Shown piece after piece: positions 7,366 to 15,105 of a stretch of 51,078 bases of DNA; the stretch's first letter is position 1, and each line of letters starts with the position of its first letter. The notes below the pieces were generated by a model. The model searched no databases and was not told the origin of the DNA. It saw only the letters and a list, made by a program, of their open reading frames with translations. A program made the position numbers and the translations under genes. Location: assembly GCA_022764275.1 (NCBI GenBank), contig JALERH010000156.1, positions 1-51,078 of the forward strand, read 5' to 3'. Origin of the DNA: Blautia sp. GTDB lineage: Bacteria > Bacillota > Clostridia > Lachnospirales > Lachnospiraceae.

Positions 7366-7378
7366 AAATTCACTGTAG
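7307..7378 (+). CDS. Hydrophobic 23-residue membrane peptide
   Basis: ATG at 7307 is preceded by AAAGGAGGAG (7293-7302), the best ribosome site in the locus. The peptide is MGILLFIMLIILVTGLSIF plus ENSL, one transmembrane helix with almost no charge. It lies in the +2 frame relative to the 59-codon ORF, whose codons contain its ribosome site, so translation could be coupled. Size and composition recall small membrane-active peptides or type I toxins, but no family match is claimed. A strong terminator follows at 7446. Confidence 0.5.
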   Translation: MGILLFIMLIILVTGLSIFENSL

Positions 7379-7445
7379 AAATTTTCCCCTAATCCAAAAC
7401 AAGGGGCTGTCGGTTAATGCCGATTATTAAGCTCTCTCTTTATCG

Positions 7446-7510
7446 AAAAGAATATCCCGTAATAATCTGTGTGTTTCGGCACATGATCTTTTACGGGATA
7501 TTCTTTTTTA
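7446..7510 (+). terminator. Rho-independent terminator of small-ORF transcript
   Basis: AAAAGAATATCCCGTAA (7446-7462) pairs fully with 7491-7507 and runs into a T-rich tract. The loop is about 28 nt. It ends the plus-strand transcript that carries the small ORFs. Confidence 0.8.
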
Positions 7511-7541
7511 CTTTTACAGTAATCCTGGTAGATAATAAATG

Positions 7542-7594
7542 AAAAAATACCTTCCGCAATCCATGCTCAATGAATATCGATTACGAAAGGTATT
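7542..7594 (-). terminator. Terminator of dcw cluster after ftsZ
   Basis: AATACCTTCCG (7546-7556) pairs with CGAAAGGTATT (7584-7594), and TTTTTTC follows on the minus strand. It lies about 45 nt past the ftsZ stop. Confidence 0.75.
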
Positions 7595-7636
7595 ACAAAT
7601 TACTTCTTTACGATTTTCCCAGAATCATTCCGAAAC

Positions 7637-8794
7637 CTATCTGTTCTTTAAGAAATCCGGAATCTGGATGTCTTTTTTCTGTACTGTGCTGGATGGTGTC
7701 TTCGCCGTAAACGGAGTTGCATTCATAGTTGGCATGCTGAAGCTTGGCATATTCAGGTTCAGACTGCCTGTATTAGCTGCAGGTCTCTTGTTTGCGAAGG
7801 AAGCATTGCTGCTTCTGCTGCCGAATGGACTTGCAGACTGTGCCGCATCACTTAATCCGGTAGCAATGACAGTGATTCTTGCGTAATCTGCTACAGAATC
7901 GTCGTACATTGCACCGAAGATGATGTTGGCATCCTCTCCTGTCAGTTCCTGTACATAGCTTGCTGCATCGTTTGCATCCATAAGGGAAATGTCACCGGAA
8001 ATATTGATAATGACATGCGTAGCACCCTTGATGGTTGTCTCCAGAAGCGGTGAGGATACAGCCTGCTGAACAGCTTCCATAGCCTTGTCATCGCCTCTCG
8101 CCTCGCCGATGCCGATGTGGGCAATACCCTTGTCTGTCATAACCGTCTGCACATCTGCAAAGTCAAGGTTGATCAGTGCCGGCAGGTTGATCAGGTCTGT
8201 AATACCCTGTACGGCCTGCTGCAGAACCTCGTCTGCTTTTCTCAGAGCCTCCGGCATGGTTGTCCGGCGGTCAACAATCTCCAATAACTTATCATTCGGG
8301 ATTACAATTAATGTATCCACAGCTTTCTTCAGATTCTCAATACCTGCAAGGGCATTGTTCATACGGGTCTTTGCTTCGAAACGGAAAGGCTTAGTCACAA
8401 CGCCAACTGTCAGGATACCCATCTCTTTCGCTGCTGCAGCGATAACAGGTGCAGCACCGGTTCCGGTTCCGCCGCCCATACCACAGGTAACGAATACCAT
8501 GTCTGCGCCTTCCATGATCTGCTTTACTTCTTCTATACTCTCTTCTGCTGCCTTCTGTCCAACCTCCGGCTGTGCACCCGCACCGAGACCTTTTGTAATT
8601 TTCTCACCAATCTGAAGTACAGTTGGAGCTTTGCACAGAGTTAAAGCCTGCTTATCAGTATTGACGCCTACAAACTCCACTCCGCCAATGGCTTCTTCCA
8701 CCATTCTGTTTACTGCGTTATTTCCGGCTCCACCTACGCCGATCACGATAATCTTTGCAGATGATTCTGCCTCGTTTGACATTATCTCTAACAA
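7637..8794 (-). CDS. ftsZ: Cell division protein FtsZ
   Basis: Tubulin-like GTPase, 385 residues, that forms the division ring at mid-cell. The tubulin signature G-G-G-T-G-T-G is at about residues 107-113, and the synergy loop N-L-D-F-A-D-V near 208. A variable S/N/T/P-rich linker leads to the conserved tail I-P-D-F-L-K-N-R, which docks membrane anchors. The TTG start is chosen because GGAGG lies 7 nt upstream and the MLEI N-terminus fits clostridial FtsZ; the next ATG is 12 nt further in. It is last in the cluster, with its own promoter. No ftsA is adjacent, so another anchor such as SepF must act from elsewhere. Confidence 0.97.
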   Translation of the reverse strand: MLEIMSNEAESSAKIIVIGVGGAGNNAVNRMVEEAIGGVEFVGVNTDKQALTLCKAPTVLQIGEKITKGLGAGAQPEVGQKAAEESIEEVKQIMEGADMVFVTCGMGGGTGTGAAPVIAAAAKEMGILTVGVVTKPFRFEAKTRMNNALAGIENLKKAVDTLIVIPNDKLLEIVDRRTTMPEALRKADEVLQQAVQGITDLINLPALINLDFADVQTVMTDKGIAHIGIGEARGDDKAMEAVQQAVSSPLLETTIKGATHVIINISGDISLMDANDAASYVQELTGEDANIIFGAMYDDSVADYARITVIATGLSDAAQSASPFGSRSSNASFANKRPAANTGSLNLNMPSFSMPTMNATPFTAKTPSSTVQKKDIQIPDFLKNR

Positions 8795-8869
8795 TGTACT
8801 TCCTCCTTTATTTCTACCTGATATCCAATTTCAGTATTATCCAGAATGTATCAAGCTACATATAGATAT

Positions 8870-8898
8870 ATCATATATTTTTTTTGGGAATTTATCAA
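8870..8898 (-). promoter_or_regulatory. ftsZ promoter
   Basis: Minus strand: -35 TTGATA (8893-8898), 17-bp spacer, -10 TATGAT (8870-8875). It lies in the 150-bp ftsQ-ftsZ gap, so ftsZ can be transcribed apart from the upstream cluster. Confidence 0.65.
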
Positions 8899-8944
8899 CT
8901 ACTAATTTCGTTTTTTTATACTTTTTTCTCGAAATTTCGCCCAA

Positions 8945-10120
8945 TTATTCCCCGTAACTGTCATCATAGCCGTCATCATAATCACTGTAGTCCTCTTCAT
9001 AGTATTCCCAATCATCCTCATAACCGCCTTCCCCGTCTGTCTCGTTGGGATTCGGGCCTACATAATTCCCCTCACGGTCAAGCTCCCCGTAACCGGTGTA
9101 GCTTCCATCTTCCATATAACCGCCATGCCAGTCTCCGTTCGCATCGATGCTTTCCTGAGTCGGCTTCGGCCCCACATAATTCCAGTTGGCATCGTACTCA
9201 CCTTCTCCTGTATAGTCTCCTTCCTCATCGTAACCACCGTGCCAGTTCTCAAGAGCATAGTCAAGCTCTGTCATAGGCTTTTTGCCCACATACTTTCCAT
9301 TTTCATCGTATTCGCCGTCACCGGTATAATCCCCATTTTCGTCATAGCCGCCGGTCCAGTTTTCTGCGGTAACCTCCGCTGCTTCTCTCTCAAAGGTGAT
9401 GGTCTTTGACGTATCTGTCACATTTTCCATGTGCAGGATTCCCGTTTCCCCGGAAAGCTTGGGGAGGATCGCAGCGACACGGTTCATCTTGTCCTCCAGA
9501 TATTTATCATCCCCCAGTATCACTGTAATATTTCCATATACAAGGCTGATCTGATAATTCTCGTCAAATTCAATATGGTCAGGCAGCATCTGGTTTTTCT
9601 GGAAAATCGTTGCAAGGGATACTGCGGTATTCAGTACGGTTGTCCCCTTGATAGGCAGCTTTTCATCCTTAATGACCCTGCTTACCTGAATGCCGCCAAA
9701 ATATGGCACGCTTTCATCCCGCGTCCTGGAGCTTTCTATAAAGATGCCATTCCGGTCAAAATAAATATAACTGTCCAGATAAGGAATACAGCCAACTGCC
9801 TTCTTTTCCTTTACACTGACACAGATCGTGTTTCGATTGAGCCGTGTAATGGAAAATCCCTCCACAAATGGGACATCTTCCACGGTAACAGGAGAATGAA
9901 GCAGAACTGCCAGAATGGAATTACCCGCAAACGGACTATCCAGCGCCATCTCTTTGATCTCCCCATCGGAATAATGGGTAGAACCCATAATCTCCACGTT
10001 TGTGACACGGAAATAGGAGAAAAAAAAGATTACGCCTGCCAGCAGAACTGCCGCCAGGATTCCCCCGATGATTTTCTTTGTCTTTTTTGATAGCTTCTTT
10101 GTGTAATTGGATTTTCTCAT
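8945..10120 (-). CDS. ftsQ: Cell division protein FtsQ/DivIB with repeat tail
   Basis: 391 residues, bitopic divisome protein. A basic cytoplasmic N-terminus, one membrane helix (about 17-37) and a POTRA-like domain (V-T-N-V-E-I-M-G..., about 38-105) are followed by the FtsQ beta domain to about 245. Beyond the normal length is an acidic extracytoplasmic tail of ~140 residues with three 28-residue repeats at 255-282, 293-320 and 331-358 (period 38). Each follows W-x-G-G-Y-x-E-x-G-x-Y-T-G, then Y-V-G-x-x-P. A D/E/Y-rich end follows (G-Y-E-D-D-W-E-Y-Y-E-E-D). FtsQ recruits FtsL/FtsB-type partners. The tail function is unknown. Confidence 0.88.
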   Translation of the reverse strand: MRKSNYTKKLSKKTKKIIGGILAAVLLAGVIFFFSYFRVTNVEIMGSTHYSDGEIKEMALDSPFAGNSILAVLLHSPVTVEDVPFVEGFSITRLNRNTICVSVKEKKAVGCIPYLDSYIYFDRNGIFIESSRTRDESVPYFGGIQVSRVIKDEKLPIKGTTVLNTAVSLATIFQKNQMLPDHIEFDENYQISLVYGNITVILGDDKYLEDKMNRVAAILPKLSGETGILHMENVTDTSKTITFEREAAEVTAENWTGGYDENGDYTGDGEYDENGKYVGKKPMTELDYALENWHGGYDEEGDYTGEGEYDANWNYVGPKPTQESIDANGDWHGGYMEDGSYTGYGELDREGNYVGPNPNETDGEGGYEDDWEYYEEDYSDYDDGYDDSYGE

Positions 10121-10194
10121 AAACTTTCGATCCTGTATTCTTTTCCAGTCAGGAACTCATGTCTTCCTTCTGATATTATGAATTTCAGCAGCCA

Positions 10195-11442
10195 CTAACT
10201 GCTGCACAGCGACAGATCCTCACATATATGCTCATATCCCCGCCGGATATAGGAGTATCCCTCCACACAGGTGATTCCTTCTGCTGCCATCGCAGCCAGC
10301 ACCAGTGCAGCTCCTCCCCGAAGCTCCTGCGCCTGCACCGTACATCCCTGAAGAGGATATCCTCCATCAATCACAGCCTCCCTTCCCTCCACACGAATGT
10401 GAGCGCCCATACGCACCAGCTCTTCTGCTGTTTTAAAACGAGCTTCGAAAATCTGTTCGCGAATGCGGCTCTGTCCCGGTATTGTAGTAAGAACTGCCAT
10501 CATCGGCGACTGCAGATCCGTGGGAAATCCGGGATACACTTCTGTCTTCAGAAACGGAACCGGATACCGGATGCCATTTCCGTTGACTATTAGTTTACCA
10601 CTCTTCCCTTTATATTGTCCACCCATTTTCCGATATACTTCCAGAAATGCGTCCAGTTCACCCTCAGGCGGGTTTTCCAGGACCAGCCTGCCCCGGGTGA
10701 TAGCCGCAGCGCAGATGTAGGTACCTGCCACAATACGATCCGGAGGCACCTTCATACATCCTCCATTCAGCTCTTTTACACCGGTAATGTGTATGAGACT
10801 GCTCCCCTCACCCTGAATCAAAGCTCCCATAGTTTTCAGATAGCGGCAAAGCCACTTGATTTCCGGTTCACAGGCGCAATTGAGCAGTTCCGTCTCTCCG
10901 GAGGCCATCACAGCAGCCAAAATCGCCTGCTGGGTAGCTCCGACACTTCTTTTAGGAAATTCAATCGCTTTGCCCCTCAGACTGTCGCAGGAAGCCATAA
11001 TCAGTTCTGTTCCCTCCTCTACCTTGGCTCCCAACTGTCTCAGGGCATAAAGATGAAGGTCAATGGGTCTTTTTCCTATCACACAGCCGCCCGGATATCC
11101 CAGACATCCCTTTTTGTTTCTGGAAAGCATTACGGCCAGCAAAATTACAGAGGAACGCATTTTTCCTGTATATGCAGCAGGTATTTCCGTCTTATCCGCA
11201 TTGGTACAATCCATATATAGATCGTGGTCCTCCCACCAGGTCACAGCACCAAGTTCCCGAAGAATTTCTTCCATGCAAAATACATCGGCGATCCTTGGAC
11301 AGCCCTTCAGCACACTGACTCCTTTGTGCAAAAGGGAAGCCGCCATCATGGGCAGTGCTGCATTTTTGGAGCCCTGTATGGAAACAGTCCCTTCAAGGGG
11401 CTTTCCCCCTGCAATACGAATGTAGTCCTCCAAACCTTTCAC
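10195..11442 (-). CDS. murA: UDP-N-acetylglucosamine 1-carboxyvinyltransferase
   Basis: 415-residue MurA. It transfers enolpyruvate from PEP to UDP-GlcNAc, the first committed step of peptidoglycan synthesis in the cytoplasm. The substrate lysine lies in G-S-K26-N-A-A-L-P. The catalytic loop P-G-G-C120-V-I-G-K-R-P-I-D-L-H keeps the PEP-reactive (fosfomycin target) cysteine. The GTG at 11442 lies 14 nt after the ftsW stop and has AAGAGG about 10 nt upstream. Firmicutes often carry two MurA copies; which paralogue this is cannot be decided here. It occupies the place where murG usually stands. Confidence 0.93.
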   Translation of the reverse strand: MKGLEDYIRIAGGKPLEGTVSIQGSKNAALPMMAASLLHKGVSVLKGCPRIADVFCMEEILRELGAVTWWEDHDLYMDCTNADKTEIPAAYTGKMRSSVILLAVMLSRNKKGCLGYPGGCVIGKRPIDLHLYALRQLGAKVEEGTELIMASCDSLRGKAIEFPKRSVGATQQAILAAVMASGETELLNCACEPEIKWLCRYLKTMGALIQGEGSSLIHITGVKELNGGCMKVPPDRIVAGTYICAAAITRGRLVLENPPEGELDAFLEVYRKMGGQYKGKSGKLIVNGNGIRYPVPFLKTEVYPGFPTDLQSPMMAVLTTIPGQSRIREQIFEARFKTAEELVRMGAHIRVEGREAVIDGGYPLQGCTVQAQELRGGAALVLAAMAAEGITCVEGYSYIRRGYEHICEDLSLCSS

Positions 11443-11456
11443 TCCTAAAGGGCCTC

Positions 11457-12572
11457 TTACTCTCTATCATATGCAGAGATCTGCTGATTGTGATTGCTCA
11501 CACTCAGAGCCAGCCCCATCTCCCCCAGAAGGAACACCACAGAAGTGCCTCCATAGCTGATAAATGGCAGAGTGATGCCGGTATTGGGAATGGTGTTTGT
11601 CACTACTGCAATATTTAAGATAACCTGAATTGCCATATGTCCCATAATTCCCGCACAGATGAGGGTTCCCGGCAAGTCCCTGCTGTGCAGGGCGATCACA
11701 CAGAGCCGCCACAGCAGAAGTCCAAAAATTATGATCAGCACCGAAGCTCCCACAAGCCCCAGCTCTTCACAGATAATTGAAAAAATCATATCGTTCTGTG
11801 CCTCCGGTACAAATCCCAGCTTCTGCAGGCTGCTTCCAAGCCCTCTCCCAAACAGTCCGCCGCTTCCGATCGCATACAGCCCCTGGATAGTCTGAAAACC
11901 TTTTTCGTATTTTTCCGGATTTCTCCAGATGGCGATTCTTTCCAGACGGTAGCTCTCCGCGGCCAGAAAAACTGCCACAAAACTGATTCCCGCCGCTCCC
12001 AGCCCGATAAACTGGGCATACTTTGGATTTGAAATAAAAATCAGGATTACACCGATACCCAGAATGATAATGGCTGTGCTTAAATTATTGGAACCCACCA
12101 ATCCTACAATAGGCAGAAGAGTCAGCATGGTTCTGCACATAAACCAGAAACCCGTCGTGCTTTTTTTTGTTCTGCCAATCTGCCATGCCAGAAACAGAAT
12201 GACTGCTGCCTTTGCAAACTCTGATGGCTGAAAGGACAACGGTCCAAGATTCAGCCACCGTTTGGAACCGTTAATTTCCTGTCCAAACAAAAGTACTGCC
12301 GTAGACAGCACCATTGCCAGCAGATAAGCAGCAGGAGCCAGCTTTACAAAAAAATGATAGTCCATCTGCGACACCACATACATGGCAAGAAGTCCCAGGG
12401 CTGTTGCAAACAGCTGCTTTTTAAAATAATAGGCAGAGTCGTGAAAACGTACTCTGCCATTATATTCACTGGTAGAAAACAGCATAACCAGCCCGAACAC
12501 CACCAGAAGCAGCACGAGTGCCAGTAATGTCATATCTGTTTTCCATGTCTTTATATTTTTTTCCTGCGCCAT
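11457..12572 (-). CDS. ftsW: SEDS peptidoglycan polymerase FtsW/SpoVE type
   Basis: 371-residue multipass SEDS protein (about 10 helices) that polymerises lipid II with a class B PBP partner. Family landmarks are P-S-E-F-A-K near residue 130 and P-E-A-Q-N-D-M-I-F-S-I-I-C-E-E-L-G-L near 265, and the last helix contains G-G-T-S. The ATG at 12572 has GGGAG 7 nt upstream; the GTG two codons earlier is less likely. In spore formers this position may hold SpoVE rather than the vegetative FtsW, and the sequence alone does not separate the two. Confidence 0.9.
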   Translation of the reverse strand: MAQEKNIKTWKTDMTLLALVLLLVVFGLVMLFSTSEYNGRVRFHDSAYYFKKQLFATALGLLAMYVVSQMDYHFFVKLAPAAYLLAMVLSTAVLLFGQEINGSKRWLNLGPLSFQPSEFAKAAVILFLAWQIGRTKKSTTGFWFMCRTMLTLLPIVGLVGSNNLSTAIIILGIGVILIFISNPKYAQFIGLGAAGISFVAVFLAAESYRLERIAIWRNPEKYEKGFQTIQGLYAIGSGGLFGRGLGSSLQKLGFVPEAQNDMIFSIICEELGLVGASVLIIIFGLLLWRLCVIALHSRDLPGTLICAGIMGHMAIQVILNIAVVTNTIPNTGITLPFISYGGTSVVFLLGEMGLALSVSNHNQQISAYDRE

Positions 12573-12690
12573 GGACACGCTCCCGGTTGCTGCCTTATTT
12601 AAAGATATGAAAGCTTTGCCCGGACATATGCCACAAATCTGAGGTACGCAGATCTGCCCTGATGCAGGCCAGAAAACGTACTTCTTTTTC

Positions 12691-14046
12691 TTACAGGTTT
12701 CTCACATATTCCTTGAACATATCACCACGCTGCTCGTAATTGTCAAACTGTCCCCAGCTTGCACAGGCAGGCGAAAGAAGTACCGCGTCCCCTGGATTGG
12801 CTTTTTGGGCGCATACCTGCACTGCTTCTTTTAAATCCTCGCACAGAATGATGTCGTAAAAACCGTTCTTCTCCGCAGCTGCTTTGATCTTTTCTTTTGT
12901 CTGGCCTATCAGTACCAGATAACGTACCTTGCCGTCAAAAGCCTGAATCCACTCATCATAGCTGGATTCCTTGTCGTAACCTCCTCCGATCAGCAGAGTG
13001 GGACGATTCATGGCCTGAATTCCCTTAATCGCCGCATCCGGATTGGTTCCTTTGGAATCATTATAATATACCACACCGTTTTTCTCGGTTACATATTCGA
13101 TTCTGTGCTCAACTGCCGTGAATTCACAAATGCTTTTTCGGATGCTCTCCATATCCACGCCTGCATAGTACGCCATGGCAACAGCCGCCATCACATTTTC
13201 AAAATTGTGCTGTCCCAGAAGCTTTAATTCTCCGGTTTTTACTACCGGAATCTCCTCTTTTTCCGTTTTCAGAATAATCTGATCTCCATCCAGATAAATT
13301 CCTTCCTCAAGCTTACGTACACTTGAGAAATAAACCACCTTCGGTACGGCTTTTTTGCCAAACTCCCGCAGAACCTCATCTTCATAATTCAGCACGCATA
13401 CATCGTCAGACGTCTGGTTTTTCGTGATCAGCTCTTTTACGCGGATGTATTCCTCCATTGTATGATGGCGGTTCAGATGATCCTCCGTAATATTCAGGAT
13501 CGCACTTACCTTCGGTGCAAAGGTTTCAATCGTCTCAAGCTGAAAACTGCTGATTTCCGCTACTGTAATCGTATCCTCTGTCATCTCCGGTGCTTTGGAG
13601 GTGTAAGGAGTTCCAATATTTCCTACTACAAATACAGACGGTCGGGCATCCTTCATGATTTTACCAAGAAGTGCTGTGGTAGTGGTTTTTCCGTTTGTAC
13701 CGGTAATCGCCAGAACCTCACCCTTTCCAGTCTGATAGGCCAGCTCCACCTCGCCCCACACAGGCAGGCCCTGTGCATAAAAGCTCTTTACCAGGGGCAG
13801 ATCCGTAGGAACACCGGGACTTAACACGACAAGGTCCAGACTCTCCTGCACCTCTGCCGGCAATTCTCCTGCATAGACAGATACTTCATAGTTTCCGTTT
13901 ATTTTATGTAACACAGCCTCTTTATCCAGATCTGCCTTTCCATCAAAAAGGATCGGACAGGCACCTTCCAGGCCCAAAAGGTCGGCTGCACCGATGCCGC
14001 TTTTTCCCGTACCAAAAACAAGGACTTTTTTTCCTCTTAATTCCAT
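12691..14046 (-). CDS. murD: UDP-MurNAc-L-alanine:D-glutamate ligase
   Basis: 451 residues. It adds D-Glu to UDP-MurNAc-L-Ala in the cytoplasm with ATP. The N-terminal Rossmann-like domain begins V-L-V-F-G-T-G-K-S-G; the Mur ligase P-loop G-T-N-G-K-T-T-T-T is at 116-124; and a C-terminal ligase domain carries E-H-R-I-E and N-D-S-K-G-T-N-P-D. The longer frame to 14145 is a read-back into mraY. The ATG at 14046 has GTAGGAGG just downstream of the mraY stop, so the two are coupled. A 118-nt gap to ftsW follows, in which I see no feature. Confidence 0.96.
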   Translation of the reverse strand: MELRGKKVLVFGTGKSGIGAADLLGLEGACPILFDGKADLDKEAVLHKINGNYEVSVYAGELPAEVQESLDLVVLSPGVPTDLPLVKSFYAQGLPVWGEVELAYQTGKGEVLAITGTNGKTTTTALLGKIMKDARPSVFVVGNIGTPYTSKAPEMTEDTITVAEISSFQLETIETFAPKVSAILNITEDHLNRHHTMEEYIRVKELITKNQTSDDVCVLNYEDEVLREFGKKAVPKVVYFSSVRKLEEGIYLDGDQIILKTEKEEIPVVKTGELKLLGQHNFENVMAAVAMAYYAGVDMESIRKSICEFTAVEHRIEYVTEKNGVVYYNDSKGTNPDAAIKGIQAMNRPTLLIGGGYDKESSYDEWIQAFDGKVRYLVLIGQTKEKIKAAAEKNGFYDIILCEDLKEAVQVCAQKANPGDAVLLSPACASWGQFDNYEQRGDMFKEYVRNL

Positions 14047-14060
14047 AATGCTCTTTCCTC

Positions 14061-15017
14061 CTACAGTGCCAGAAGACCAATGAGGCACATAATGGCAGTC
14101 ACCACTGAAAAGACGGCAACCACACGAGTCTCTGACCACCCACACAGCTCAAAATGATGATGAATCGGAGCCATCTTAAAAATTCTCTTTCCATGGGTCA
14201 TCTTAAAATAAGTTACCTGAATGATCACGGACAGTACCTCTACCAGATAAATCAGTCCCACGATCAGAATGAACAACGGCATCTGCATGACATAGGCTGC
14301 CCCTGCCACAAATCCTCCCAGTGCAAGGGAACCGGTGTCGCCCATAAAAACCTTCGCCGGATACACATTATACAGGAGAAAGCCCATCAGACCGCCCACA
14401 ACAGCACAGGTAATCGGCTCAATACCGGATTCCAGCCCAATGGATACCACAGTAAAGAAAACTGCCACGATCAGAGTAACACTGGAAGCAAGACCATCCA
14501 GTCCATCAGTGAAATTCACTCCGTTTACCGTACCGATGACTGCAAAGAACAGTACCGGTATTGCAAGCCAGCCAAGATTGAGATAGTGACCGCTCCAGAA
14601 CGGAATGCGCATGGTAAGGGAAATGTCCGTGTACCGCACAATATAAAAAGTAAAGATCGCTGTTACCACGATCTGAAGCAGAAATTTCTGCCATGCCAGA
14701 AGTCCGTCAGAACGGCGCAGCACTACTTTCAGATAATCATCCAGAAATCCGATGATTCCGAAGCCCAGAGTCAGAAACAGTACCGGAATGATCTTCGGAT
14801 AATCCTTTACATAAAATAACGACGTGATGACTGTGGAAATCAGAAAAATCACGCCTCCCATGGTCGGAGTTCCTGCTTTTTTCAAGTGGGACTGCACACC
14901 TTCCACACGCTCTGTCTGTCCCATTTTCAGCTTTCGCAGAAAAGGGATAATGATTGGGCCTAATACAGCACTGATTGCAAAAGATATCAGTACAGGGATC
15001 ACAATTTGAAATTCCAT
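14061..15017 (-). CDS. mraY: Phospho-MurNAc-pentapeptide transferase
   Basis: 318-residue polytopic membrane enzyme that transfers phospho-MurNAc-pentapeptide to undecaprenyl phosphate, giving lipid I. Family motifs are all present: G-F-L-D-D-Y-L-K (Mg/catalytic aspartates), N-F-T-D-G-L-D-G-L, G-D-T-G-S-L-A-L-G-G, and the H-H-H-F-E loop near the end. The open frame extends to 15320, but MEFQIVIP at 15017 with GAGGTG about 7 nt upstream is the normal N-terminus. The 88-nt gap to the upstream PBP is AT-rich and contains no clear promoter. Confidence 0.96.
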   Translation of the reverse strand: MEFQIVIPVLISFAISAVLGPIIIPFLRKLKMGQTERVEGVQSHLKKAGTPTMGGVIFLISTVITSLFYVKDYPKIIPVLFLTLGFGIIGFLDDYLKVVLRRSDGLLAWQKFLLQIVVTAIFTFYIVRYTDISLTMRIPFWSGHYLNLGWLAIPVLFFAVIGTVNGVNFTDGLDGLASSVTLIVAVFFTVVSIGLESGIEPITCAVVGGLMGFLLYNVYPAKVFMGDTGSLALGGFVAGAAYVMQMPLFILIVGLIYLVEVLSVIIQVTYFKMTHGKRIFKMAPIHHHFELCGWSETRVVAVFSVVTAIMCLIGLLAL

Positions 15018-15105
15018 CCTCACACCTCTTTTAATTCTTTCGTTTTTTGTTTTTACCGCTTTTGGTTGAAAGCAACTTCTAGTATAAGTCTTTTTTTCCC
15101 AATTA

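Noticed and set aside
8930-8939. CGAAATTTCG palindrome downstream of ftsQ
   Set aside because: Only 10 bp in an AT-rich gap with no loop or T tract; not enough for an operator or terminator.
9431-10090. 219-codon plus-strand frame
   Set aside because: Antisense to ftsQ; no SD, no family features.
14154-14819. 221-codon plus-strand frame
   Set aside because: Antisense to mraY, His/Lys-rich composition typical of reverse-frame shadows.
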